This document shows, piece after piece, positions 24,900 to 33,377 of a stretch of 64,000 nt of DNA (position 1 is the first letter of the stretch; each line of letters starts with the position of its first letter). Origin of the DNA: LGRD01 sp031382215 (GTDB taxonomy: Bacteria > Pseudomonadota > Gammaproteobacteria > Burkholderiales > Burkholderiaceae_C); NCBI GenBank assembly GCA_031382215.1, contig JANMYQ010000268.1, forward strand, positions 1 to 64,000. The letters run 5' to 3'. The notes under the pieces were generated by a model that was given only the letters and a program-made list of their open reading frames with translations, did no database searches and had not been told where the DNA came from. The position numbers and the translations under genes are program-made.

Positions 24900-25164
24900 A
24901 CAGCTTTGGTCGGTTCTCGTGGCGGCGGTCGTGCCATCGAACAACATGGGGCGCCACCCACCCTGCAAAGAAGTAGATTGCGACAGAGACGATCACGATG
25001 TAGGCCGCAAATGCTGCAATGACCGGTGTCGAGTCAGGACCGAAAAGGTTGCGAAAGAGCCTGGGAAACTGGTAGGCAACCCACAGTGTCCCGAAAACGG
25101 ACCCGCTGTACGCGACTCGCAGAATCTCTTTGCGCACAAGTTTCGCCCGCTCATCGTCATCCAT
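24898..25164 (-). CDS. Small two-helix membrane protein, unknown
   Basis: I do not recognise this gene. The 88-residue product has a charged start (MDDDERAKLVRKEILR), a hydrophobic segment at about residues 18-33 and a clear membrane helix at about 50-74 (VIAAFAAYIVIVSVAIYFFAGWV), ending with a basic tail. ATG 25164 is preceded by a GAGG site. Codon use is less GC-biased than in the neighbours, and the segment is bracketed by two copies of a hydantoinase gene end, so it may have been inserted there. Confidence 0.6.
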   Translation of the reverse strand: MDDDERAKLVRKEILRVAYSGSVFGTLWVAYQFPRLFRNLFGPDSTPVIAAFAAYIVIVSVAIYFFAGWVAPHVVRWHDRRHENRPKL

Positions 25165-25358
25165 GGTCGCCTCGGACTTCCCTGACGCTCGGCGCTTGAC
25201 CTGAAGAACTCCACACCAGGAACTGGCTGACATTCATGGCGGGAGTTTGCCGACGCCGACCGAAAAACTGGTGATTCCTTCGCAACGGGCTAGTGACGGA
25301 AGGCAACGTTGTGCCTACCTTGGCAATGTCGCTTCGCTTGGGCCTCGGTGGCCCCGGG

Positions 25359-28300
25359 TCATTGCCCAGCCGGCCCGTAACCGCCGCCGCCGGGCGTCTC
25401 GATCACGAACACATCACCCACCGCCATCTCCACCGAGCCGATGTGGCCCAGCAGCTCCGAGCTGCCGTCTGCCCGCTCGACCCGGTTGATCCCCGGCAGC
25501 CCGGCCGCACCGCCGGCCATGCCGAATGCGCCGGCCACGCGGCCGTTGGACAGAATCGACGCCGTCATCGGCTCCAGGAAGCGCACCCGCCGCACGCCGC
25601 CGTCGCCGCCGCGCCAGAGGCCTGCGCCGCCCGATCCGGCGCGGATCGAATAGCCGTCCAGCCGCACCGGGAAGCGGAACTCCAGCACCTCGGGGTCGGT
25701 GAGGCGCGAGTTGGTCATGTGGGCCTGCACGACGCTGGTGCCGTTGAAGCCCGGCCCGGCGCCCGAGCCGCCGGAGATGGTTTCGTAGTACTGATGGCGC
25801 GCGTTGCCGAAGGTGAAGTTGTTCATCGTGCACTGGCCCGCGGCCATCGCGCCGAGCGCACCGTACAGCGCGTTGGTGATGCAGGTGGACGTCTCTACGT
25901 TGCCGGCCACCACGGAGGCGGGGAAGCGCGGGTTCAACATCGAACCTTCAGGAATGATGACCTGCAGCGGCTTCAGGCAGCCGGCGTTGAGCGGGATGTC
26001 GTCGCCCACCAGGGTGCGGAACACGTACAGCACCGCCGCCATGCACACGGCAGTGGGTGCGTTGAAGTTGTTGGTGAGTTGCGCCGAAGTGCCGGTGAAG
26101 TCGATCACGGCCGTGCGGGCGCTGGCGTTCACGCGGATCGCCACCTTGATCTGCGCGCCGTTGTCCAGCGCCAGCGTGAACGCGCCGTCCTTCAGCGTGG
26201 TGATGACTCTGCGCACCGATTCTTCGGCGTTGTCCTGCACATGGCGCATGTAGGCCTGCACCACGTCGAGCCCGAACTGCGCCACCATCTTGCGCAGCTC
26301 CTGCACGCCTTTCTGATTGGCGGCGATCTGCGCCTTCAGGTCGGCCAGGTTCTGCTGCGGGTTGCGCGACGGGTGCGCGCCACTTTGCAGCAGCGCCAGC
26401 ATCTGTGCTTCGCGCATCTTCGGGCCGTGGGGGCCTTGTTCAACCAGCTTGACGTTGTCGATCTGCACGCCTTCTTCCTCGATGCGGGTCGAGAAGGGTG
26501 GCATCGAGCCGGGGGTCACGCCGCCGATGTCGGCATGGTGGCCGCGCGAGCCGACGTAGAACAGGATGTTCGCGCCGCCTTCATCGAACACCGGGGTGAC
26601 GACGGTCACGTCCGGCAGGTGCGTGCCGCCGTGGTACGGGTCGTTCAGCACATACACATCACCGGGCAACATCTGCCCCGCATTGCGCGCGATCACGGTC
26701 TTGATCGACTCGCTCATCGAGCCCAGGTGCACCGGCATGTGCGGCGCGTTGGCGATCAGGTTGCCGTGCGCGTCGAACAGCGCGCAGGAAAAATCGAGCC
26801 GCTCCTTGATGTTGACCGAGTAGGCAGTGTTCTGCAGTTGCAGGCCCATCTGCTCGGCGATGTTCATGAACAGGTTGTTGAAGACCTCGAGCATCACCGG
26901 GTCCACCGTGGTGCCGATCGCGCGGCGCGCTTCGCGCGGCTGCACGCGCTCGAGCACCAGGTGGTCGAGCGCGGTCACGCGCGCACGCCAGCCGGGCTCG
27001 ACCACCGTGGTGGCGTTGCGCTCGGCAATGATGGCCGGCCCATCGACGAACAGCCCGGGCACGGCCTGCTCGCGCACCACCAGCGCGGCGTCCCACCAGC
27101 GCCCGCCGCTGAACAGCCGCACCGTCTCGGCCACCGGCGCCGCCTGCGGCGCGTGCATGGCCTGCACCGCCTCGGCCGGTGCATCACCTGCGCCCACGGC
27201 TTCGACCGACACCGCCTCCACCACCAGCGCACGCTCCGTCATCAAGAAGGCGAAGCGCTGGCGGTACGCGCCTTCGAAGGCCGACTGGAGTTCGGTGGGC
27301 GAGCCGAACGGCACGACCAGCGCCGAGTCGGTGCCCTCGTAGCGCATGTGCACACGCCGATGCGTGCGCAAGCGGTCGCTGCTCACGCCCTGGCGCAGCA
27401 GTTCGGCTTCGGCCTCGGCGGCCAACGCGTCGAGCCGCTGAGCCAGCGCCGGCATCGCGTCGGCCAGGCGCCGCTCGATAGCGGCCTCACGCATCACGCT
27501 CTGGTCGGCCAGCCCCATGCCGTAGGCCGACAGCACACCCGCCAGCGGATGCGCGAACACACGCTCCATGCCCAGCGCATCGGCCACGCGGCAAGCGTGC
27601 TGGCCACCGGCACCACCGAAACACTGCAAGGTGTAGCGCGTCACGTCGTAACCACGCGCGACCGAGATCTTCTTGATCGCATTGGCCATCGCGCCGACGG
27701 CGATGTCGATGAAGCCCTCGGCCACTTCTTCAGGCGAGCGTTTCACGCCGGTGGCGCTTTCGATCTGCGCCGCCATCTCGGTGAAGCGGGCAACGACCAC
27801 GTCACTGTCGAGCGCCTCGTTCGCGTGCGGGCCGAACACCTTCGGAAAGTGCGCCGGCTGGATCTTGCCGACCATCACGTTCGCATCGGTTACCGCCAGC
27901 GGCCCGCCGCGCCGGTAGCAGGCCGGGCCAGGGTTGGCGCCGGCGCTCTCGGGCCCGGCGCGAAAGCGGGCGCCGTCGAACGACAGGATCGAGCCGCCGC
28001 CGGCCGCCACGGTGTGGATGCTCATCATCGGCGCACGCATGCGCACTCCTGCCACCTGCGTCTCGAACGCGCGCTCGAACTCGCCGGCAAAGTGGCTCAC
28101 GTCGGTGGACGTGCCGCCCATGTCGAAGCCGATGACCCGGTCGCTCTTCAGGTCATCTCGCGCGAGTTGCGCCGTGCGCACCATGCCCACAATCCCCCCC
28201 GCCGGCCCGGACAGGATCGCGTCCTTGCCCTGGAAAGCGTGCGCATCGGTCAACCCACCGCTGGACTGCATGAAGTACAGCTTCACGCCCGGCATCTCGG

Positions 28301-28988
28301 CCGCCACCTGCTCCACATACCGGCGCAGGATCGGCGACAAATACGCATCGACCACCGTGGTGTCACCGCGCCCCACCAACTTCATTAGCGGGCTGACCTG
28401 GTGCGACACGCTGATCTGCGGGAAACCGATCGAGCGTGCGATGGCCTTTGCCGCGAGTTCGTGCGCGGTGAAGCGATAGCCGTGCATGAAGACGATCGCC
28501 ACGCTTCGCAGGCCGGCGTTGAACGCGGCCTGCAACTCGTCGCACAGCGCGGCTTCGTCGAGCGCCTGCACCAGTTCACCGTTCGCGCCGACCCGCTCGT
28601 CGGCCTCGATCACGCGGGCATACAGCAACTCGGGCAATACGATGTGGCGGTCGAAGATGCGCGGCCGGTCCTGGTAGGCAATGCGCAGCGCGTCGCGAAA
28701 GCCGCGCGTGATGACCAGCACGGTCGGCTCGCCCTTGCGTTCCAGCAGCGCGTTGGTGGCCACGGTGGTGCCCATCTTCACGCACTCCACCTGCGCGGGC
28801 GTCATCGGCTGGTCGGCACGCAAGCCCAGCAGGTGGCGGATGCCGGCGACCGCGGCGTCACGGTACTGCTCGGGGTTCTCGCTCAGCAGCTTGTGCGTGA
28901 CGAGTGTGCCGTCGGGGCGGCGGCCGACCACGTCGGTGAAGGTGCCGCCTCGGTCGATCCAGAATTGCCAGCGGTCGTGGGGGTTCAT
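25359..28988 (-). CDS. 5-oxoprolinase / hydantoinase A+B fusion
   Basis: The 1209-residue protein has the complete fused layout: a hydantoinase A N-terminal domain (FWIDRGGTFTDVVGRRPDG, residues 9-27), the ATP-binding hydantoinase A core (GFDMGGTSTDVSHFAGEFE and FGGAGGQHAC), and from about residue 700 the hydantoinase B half (NDPYHGGTHLPDVTVVTPVF, GSRGHHADIGG). It ends with the family's ETPGGGGYG segment. Such enzymes hydrolyse 5-oxoproline or related cyclic amides with ATP in the cytosol; the actual ring substrate is uncertain. It overlaps the racemase gene by four bases and the MarR gene precedes them, which suggests a regulated catabolic operon. Confidence 0.93.
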   Translation of the reverse strand: MNPHDRWQFWIDRGGTFTDVVGRRPDGTLVTHKLLSENPEQYRDAAVAGIRHLLGLRADQPMTPAQVECVKMGTTVATNALLERKGEPTVLVITRGFRDALRIAYQDRPRIFDRHIVLPELLYARVIEADERVGANGELVQALDEAALCDELQAAFNAGLRSVAIVFMHGYRFTAHELAAKAIARSIGFPQISVSHQVSPLMKLVGRGDTTVVDAYLSPILRRYVEQVAAEMPGVKLYFMQSSGGLTDAHAFQGKDAILSGPAGGIVGMVRTAQLARDDLKSDRVIGFDMGGTSTDVSHFAGEFERAFETQVAGVRMRAPMMSIHTVAAGGGSILSFDGARFRAGPESAGANPGPACYRRGGPLAVTDANVMVGKIQPAHFPKVFGPHANEALDSDVVVARFTEMAAQIESATGVKRSPEEVAEGFIDIAVGAMANAIKKISVARGYDVTRYTLQCFGGAGGQHACRVADALGMERVFAHPLAGVLSAYGMGLADQSVMREAAIERRLADAMPALAQRLDALAAEAEAELLRQGVSSDRLRTHRRVHMRYEGTDSALVVPFGSPTELQSAFEGAYRQRFAFLMTERALVVEAVSVEAVGAGDAPAEAVQAMHAPQAAPVAETVRLFSGGRWWDAALVVREQAVPGLFVDGPAIIAERNATTVVEPGWRARVTALDHLVLERVQPREARRAIGTTVDPVMLEVFNNLFMNIAEQMGLQLQNTAYSVNIKERLDFSCALFDAHGNLIANAPHMPVHLGSMSESIKTVIARNAGQMLPGDVYVLNDPYHGGTHLPDVTVVTPVFDEGGANILFYVGSRGHHADIGGVTPGSMPPFSTRIEEEGVQIDNVKLVEQGPHGPKMREAQMLALLQSGAHPSRNPQQNLADLKAQIAANQKGVQELRKMVAQFGLDVVQAYMRHVQDNAEESVRRVITTLKDGAFTLALDNGAQIKVAIRVNASARTAVIDFTGTSAQLTNNFNAPTAVCMAAVLYVFRTLVGDDIPLNAGCLKPLQVIIPEGSMLNPRFPASVVAGNVETSTCITNALYGALGAMAAGQCTMNNFTFGNARHQYYETISGGSGAGPGFNGTSVVQAHMTNSRLTDPEVLEFRFPVRLDGYSIRAGSGGAGLWRGGDGGVRRVRFLEPMTASILSNGRVAGAFGMAGGAAGLPGINRVERADGSSELLGHIGSVEMAVGDVFVIETPGGGGYGPAGQ

Positions 28989-29656
28989 GTTCGTGGTTCT
29001 CTCGCAGTAAAGCGGCGGGCGATCAGGCTGGTGATGCCGTGCACCGGCCGCCCGGTGGCAGCGCGCACCGCCTCGGCGTACGGCGGCATGTTGGTGCACT
29101 CCAGCACGATGCTTGCCACCTCGGGGTGCCTGTCTACCAGGCGAAGTGCGGCGTCAATGGTGGCCTGGCGTGCGGCTTCGACATCGAGTTGAGCTTCGTC
29201 GTGAAGCAGCGTGCGCTGGAACGCGCAACCGGCGGCCAGGCCTTCGATGGGTGTGTCGGGCGCAGCACCGGCGCAGCGCAAATGATCGGCGCCCAGCGAC
29301 GTGGCATCGACCGTCAGCACGCCCACCTTGCAGCCCGGGGCCAGCGCCGCCTGCAGTTCGGGCAGCAACAGCAGGCTCGACGTCCACACCGGCACCGGCA
29401 GCGCGGCTTGCAGTTCACGCTGGAACAAGACCAGGAAGCCGCAACTGGTGGTGATGGCGGTGGCGCCGTCGCGCACCAGTGCCAGGCCGGCGGCTATGAA
29501 CGGCTGCAGCAGCGCAGGGTCGCGCTCGCGCACAACCCGCTGCGGCGAGGCCCCGCGCACGGTGGCATGGCGCACGGGCCAGTCGAAGGTCGCGGGGTTG
29601 CCGATGTCGCCCACGATGCGCGGGAATTGTGTGTCGAGCATCAGCACACCGAGCAT
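28985..29656 (-). CDS. Asp/Glu (hydantoin) racemase family protein
   Basis: A 223-residue protein with the two catalytic-cysteine segments of the Asp/Glu racemase superfamily: TTSCGFLVLF (about residue 69) and ECTNMPPYA (about 184). It most resembles the AroM/hydantoin-racemase-like group. ATG 29656 was chosen because it lies two bases after the MarR stop and the upstream extension reads through the MarR gene. The stop overlaps the 5-oxoprolinase start. It probably converts one enantiomer of the pathway substrate so that the hydrolase can use both. Confidence 0.85.
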   Translation of the reverse strand: MLGVLMLDTQFPRIVGDIGNPATFDWPVRHATVRGASPQRVVRERDPALLQPFIAAGLALVRDGATAITTSCGFLVLFQRELQAALPVPVWTSSLLLLPELQAALAPGCKVGVLTVDATSLGADHLRCAGAAPDTPIEGLAAGCAFQRTLLHDEAQLDVEAARQATIDAALRLVDRHPEVASIVLECTNMPPYAEAVRAATGRPVHGITSLIARRFTAREPRT

Positions 29657-29658
29657 GG

Positions 29659-30201
29659 CTACAGCGAGGTTGCCGCGCGGGCTGCCTGGTCGTACAGCCC
29701 CGACATCGTGCGCAGCAGGCGCGCCATCTCGCCGATGTCGGCATTGCGTTCGACGTCCAGGTTGTCCACCAGGCAGGCCTCGCGCACCTCTCGGTACTTG
29801 GCCACAGCCGCCTCTCCGGCCGGCGTCGGGCTGTAGAAGACTTCCTTGCCCACCTTCTGTGCCTGCGCCAGCTCGGCAGCGACGAGCTTCTTCAGCGAGT
29901 AGGCCACCACGTGCGTGTCTTCGTAGTTCAGCACGAAGCAGATGTCGGCCAGCTTCTTGTTGCGCGCGCGGTGGTTGATGTGGTGCAGCACCAGCACGTC
30001 GGTGATCGTCAGGTCGGGACAACCGGCGGCGGCCATGCAGCGCATGGCCCAGCGCGAGAACGCGTTCCACGCGACGATCAACCCGAACTCCAGCTCCGAC
30101 AGTTCCACGCTGCGCGGCGACACCAGGTGCGACGACGACACGATGCCGCGTGCCGGCCTTTTCGGGGCGACCGGTGAGGGGGCGGCTGCTTTTCGGACCA
30201 T
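29659..30201 (-). CDS. MarR/winged-helix transcriptional regulator
   Basis: A 180-residue DNA-binding protein of the MarR-like winged-helix type, with LTITDVLVLHHINHRARNKKLADI (helix-turn-helix, about residues 65-88) and a wing near residues 113-128. It heads the racemase and 5-oxoprolinase genes and is divergent from the TRAP transporter, so it likely controls both sides of the 215-base intergenic region. Confidence 0.88.
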   Translation of the reverse strand: MVRKAAAPSPVAPKRPARGIVSSSHLVSPRSVELSELEFGLIVAWNAFSRWAMRCMAAAGCPDLTITDVLVLHHINHRARNKKLADICFVLNYEDTHVVAYSLKKLVAAELAQAQKVGKEVFYSPTPAGEAAVAKYREVREACLVDNLDVERNADIGEMARLLRTMSGLYDQAARAATSL

Positions 30202-30254
30202 GCGTGCTTTCCCTTGTTTTGGTGTTTTCGTATGCCTGAATCATCTACAAGTTA

Positions 30255-30284
30255 TTGACAATTTATCGGAATAGTCTCTAGACT
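30255..30284 (+). promoter_or_regulatory. Promoter of the TRAP operon with overlapping inverted repeat
   Basis: TTGACA at 30255-30260 is a perfect -35 hexamer. TAGACT at 30279-30284, 18 bases on, matches the -10 consensus at four of six positions. The inverted repeat AGTCT-CT-AGACT at 30273-30284 covers the -10 box and is a plausible site for the divergent MarR-type regulator. The surrounding sequence is AT-rich for this genome. Confidence 0.5.
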
Positions 30285-30416
30285 GCAAGCGCTGCCCGTC
30301 ATCGAAGCACGGCCTCGACGTACGGGCAAGAGCGGATGCAAGGCCGCGCCGGCACGCTCTATGCTTTTCCTCGTTCAAACCCGCTGCCACTGAACTCACC
30401 GATGAATGGAGTGCTC

Positions 30417-31391
30417 ATGAACCTGACCCGTCGCCCGATCTTCACCGCCGCCCTTCTGGCCTGCGCCGGTACCGCCTCGGCCCAGACCAAGTGGGACCTG
30501 CCCGCCGCCTACCCGGCCAGCAACTTCCACAGCGAAAACCTGGTGCAGTTCGCGGCCGACGTCGACAAGGCCACCTCCGGCAAGCTCAAGATCACGGTGC
30601 ACGCCAACGCGTCGCTGTTCAAGGCGCCCGAGATCAAGCGCGCCGTGCAAGGCGGGCAGGCACAAATGGGCGAGATTCTGCTGGCCAACTTCCAGAACGA
30701 GTGGCAGATCTTCGGCACCGACGGCCTGCCCTTCCTGGCCGACAGTTACGACGCGTCGGCCAAGCTGTACAAGGCACAGAAGCCTGCCCTCGAGAAGAAG
30801 CTCGGCGAGCAGGGCATGATGTTGCTGTACTCGGTGCCGTGGCCGCCGCAGGGCATCTACGTGAAGAAGCCGATCGCTTCGGCGGCCGACCTGAAGGGCG
30901 TGAAGTGGCGCGCCTACAGCCCCGCCACCGCACGCATCGCCGAACTGGTGGGCGCGCAGCCGGTGACGGTGCAGGCGGCCGAACTGTCGCAGGCCATGGC
31001 CACGGGCGTGGTCGAAAGCTACATGTCTTCGGGCTCGACCGGCTATGACACCAAGACCTACGAGCACATCAAGTACTGGTACGACACGCAGGCCTGGCTG
31101 CCCAAGAACGCGGTGCTGGTGAACAAGGGCGCGTTCGACGCACTCGACAAGCCTACCCAGGACGCGCTGCTGAAGGCCGGCGCCGACGCCGAGGCGCGCG
31201 GCTGGGCCACCTCGAAGGCCAAGAACACCGAGTACATCGAGCTGCTGAAGAAGAACGGCATGAACATCGTGGCACCGTCGGCGCAGTTGACCAGCGACAT
31301 GAAGAAGGTCGGCGACACAATGCTGAAGGAATGGCTCGACAAGGCCGGCCCCGAGGGCCAGGCCGTCGTCGACGCCTACAAGAAGATGTGA
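30417..31391 (+). CDS. dctP: TRAP transporter substrate-binding protein DctP
   Basis: A 324-residue periplasmic binding protein with a signal peptide (FTAALLACAGTASAQ) and the DctP pattern: NLVQFAADVDKATSGKLKI, GQAQMGEILLANF, PPQGIYVKKPIASAADLKGVKWRAY with the ligand-binding Arg, and a C-terminal helix. It captures a carboxylate-type solute for the membrane subunits encoded immediately downstream. ATG 30417 has a GGAG site at 30407-30410. Given the divergent oxoprolinase operon, the solute may be 5-oxoproline or a related acid. Confidence 0.92.
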   Translation: MNLTRRPIFTAALLACAGTASAQTKWDLPAAYPASNFHSENLVQFAADVDKATSGKLKITVHANASLFKAPEIKRAVQGGQAQMGEILLANFQNEWQIFGTDGLPFLADSYDASAKLYKAQKPALEKKLGEQGMMLLYSVPWPPQGIYVKKPIASAADLKGVKWRAYSPATARIAELVGAQPVTVQAAELSQAMATGVVESYMSSGSTGYDTKTYEHIKYWYDTQAWLPKNAVLVNKGAFDALDKPTQDALLKAGADAEARGWATSKAKNTEYIELLKKNGMNIVAPSAQLTSDMKKVGDTMLKEWLDKAGPEGQAVVDAYKKM

Positions 31392-31936
31392 TGTCAGGCG
31401 CGGCCGAGGTGCCCCCCACCAGCCTGCCGCGGCGCGTGCTGAACGCGCTGTACGACGGCGCGGCGGCACTCGCCGCGCTGTTCATGGTGCTGCTGCTGGT
31501 GATGGTGCTGCTGTCCATCACGAGCCGCCAGCTCGGCTTCAACGTGCCGGGCATCGACGCCTACGCCGGTTACATGATGGCCGCCTGCGGCTTCCTCGCG
31601 CTGGCGCACACGCTCAAGCGCGGCGAGCACATTCGCGTGACTCTGCTGATCGGCTCGCTCAAGGGCGGCGCGCGGCGTGCCCTTGAGTTGTGGGCGCTGT
31701 TCGCGGGCTCGCTGCTGGCGCTGCTGTTCGCGGCCTACAGCGTGCGGCTGGCCTGGCAGTCGCACGCCTTCCACGACATCTCGACCTCGAACGACGCCAC
31801 GCCGCTGTGGATCCCGCAGCTCAGCATGGCGGTGGGCACGGCCATTCTGGCGCTGGCGCTGTTCGACGAGTTGCAGCTCGAATGGCGCGGCCGGCGCACG
31901 CAGGCTGGCAGCGACGAACTGCTGCGCAACGAATAG
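31391..31936 (+). CDS. dctQ: TRAP transporter small membrane subunit DctQ
   Basis: A 181-residue protein with four membrane helices and the DctQ features SRQLGFNVPGIDAYAGYMMAACGFLALAH and a conserved TLKRGEHIRV. It bridges the large DctM channel and the binding protein. The start shares one base with the dctP stop (TGATG). Confidence 0.92.
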   Translation: MSGAAEVPPTSLPRRVLNALYDGAAALAALFMVLLLVMVLLSITSRQLGFNVPGIDAYAGYMMAACGFLALAHTLKRGEHIRVTLLIGSLKGGARRALELWALFAGSLLALLFAAYSVRLAWQSHAFHDISTSNDATPLWIPQLSMAVGTAILALALFDELQLEWRGRRTQAGSDELLRNE

Positions 31937-31945
31937 GCACCCCCC

Positions 31946-33247
31946 ATGAACGACCTGGCCGTCACTGCGCTGCTGATCGCGGCGCTGTTCCTCATCCTGG
32001 GCAGCGGCGTGTGGATCGGCCTCACGCTGTCGGGCGTGGCCTGGATCGGCATGCAGCTGTTCAGCTCGCGCCCGGCCGGCGATGCGATGGCGGTGACGAT
32101 CTGGGGCTCGGCGTCGAGCTGGACGCTCACCGCCCTGCCCCTCTTCATCTGGATGGGCGAGATCCTGTTCCGCACCCGGCTCAGCCAAGACATGTTCCGC
32201 GGCTTGGCGCCGTGGATGCAAAGCCTGCCCGGCCGGCTGCTGCACGTGAACGTGGTCGGTTGCGCGATCTTCGCCGCGGTGTCGGGCTCGAGTGCGGCCA
32301 CCTGCGCGACCATCGGCAAGATGAGCCTGCCCGAGCTGGCCCGGCGGGGTTACCCCGACATGATCTCGATGGGTTCGCTGGCCGGCGCCGGCACGCTCGG
32401 GCTGCTCATTCCTCCGTCGATCATCATGATCGTCTACGGCGTGTCGGCCGACGTGTCGATCGCGCAGCTCTTTGTTGCCGGCATCCTGCCGGGCATTCTG
32501 CTGGCGCTGGTGTTCTCGGCCTACATTGCAATCTGGTCGCTGCTGCACCCGGGGCAGATTCCGCCCGCCGACGCGCCGATGAGCCTGCGCGAAAAGCTGC
32601 GCGAGTCGCGCAGCCTGATTCCGGTGGTGCTGCTCATTGCGGCGGTGCTGGGCTCCATCTACACCGGCATCGCCACCGCCACCGAGGCAGCCGCACTCGG
32701 CGTGCTGGGCTCGCTGATCATCTCCACGGTGCAAGGCTCGATGAGCTGGGACACCTTCAAGGCCTCGCTGATGGGCGGCACGCGGCTGTACTGCATGATC
32801 GCGTTGATTTTGGCCGGCGCGGCCTTCCTGACGCTCAGCATGGGCTACATCGGCCTGCCGCGCCACCTGGCAGAGTGGATTGCTAGCCTGGGCCTGAGCC
32901 AGTTCCAGCTCATCCTGGTGCTGACGGCGTTCTACGTGTTGCTGGGCTGCTTTCTGGACGGCATTTCGATGGTGGTGCTGACGATGGGCGTGATCCTGCC
33001 CACGATCCAGAAGGCCGGCATCGACCCGCTGTGGTTCGGCATCTTCATCGTCATCGTGGTCGAGATGGCGCAGATCACGCCGCCGGTGGGCTTCAACCTG
33101 TTCGTGATGCAGGGCATGACGAAGCGCGAGATCGGCACGATCGCCCGCGCGGCGTTCCCGTTCTTCCTGTTGCTGACCTTCATGGTCGTGCTGCTGTACG
33201 CCTTTCCGCAGATCGTGACCTTCCTGCCGCAGCAGATGAAGGGTTGA
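31946..33247 (+). CDS. dctM: TRAP transporter large membrane subunit DctM
   Basis: A 433-residue, roughly 12-helix membrane protein with DctM hallmarks: WTLTALPLFIWMGEILFRT, FAAVSGSSAATCATIGKMSLPEL, GTLGLLIPPSIIMIVYG and EMAQITPPVGFNLFVMQGM. It is the sodium-coupled translocation subunit, forming a complete DctPQM system with the two preceding genes. Confidence 0.95.
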   Translation: MNDLAVTALLIAALFLILGSGVWIGLTLSGVAWIGMQLFSSRPAGDAMAVTIWGSASSWTLTALPLFIWMGEILFRTRLSQDMFRGLAPWMQSLPGRLLHVNVVGCAIFAAVSGSSAATCATIGKMSLPELARRGYPDMISMGSLAGAGTLGLLIPPSIIMIVYGVSADVSIAQLFVAGILPGILLALVFSAYIAIWSLLHPGQIPPADAPMSLREKLRESRSLIPVVLLIAAVLGSIYTGIATATEAAALGVLGSLIISTVQGSMSWDTFKASLMGGTRLYCMIALILAGAAFLTLSMGYIGLPRHLAEWIASLGLSQFQLILVLTAFYVLLGCFLDGISMVVLTMGVILPTIQKAGIDPLWFGIFIVIVVEMAQITPPVGFNLFVMQGMTKREIGTIARAAFPFFLLLTFMVVLLYAFPQIVTFLPQQMKG

Positions 33248-33377
33248 CCCAAGAGTCGGCAAGTCTGGGTCAGGAAAACCGGCCTTTTCAGGGCTTGGCC
33301 CGGCGTGGCGGCCCCTAGGATCTCCCCATGGCTCTGGTCCGCATCGGCGCAAATTCAGCGTCGAGGCAAGCGGGCCA

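Noticed and set aside
25293..28388. 1031-codon plus-strand open frame
   Set aside because: It mirrors the 5-oxoprolinase gene on the opposite strand. The His/Arg-rich product is typical of antisense frames in GC-rich DNA.
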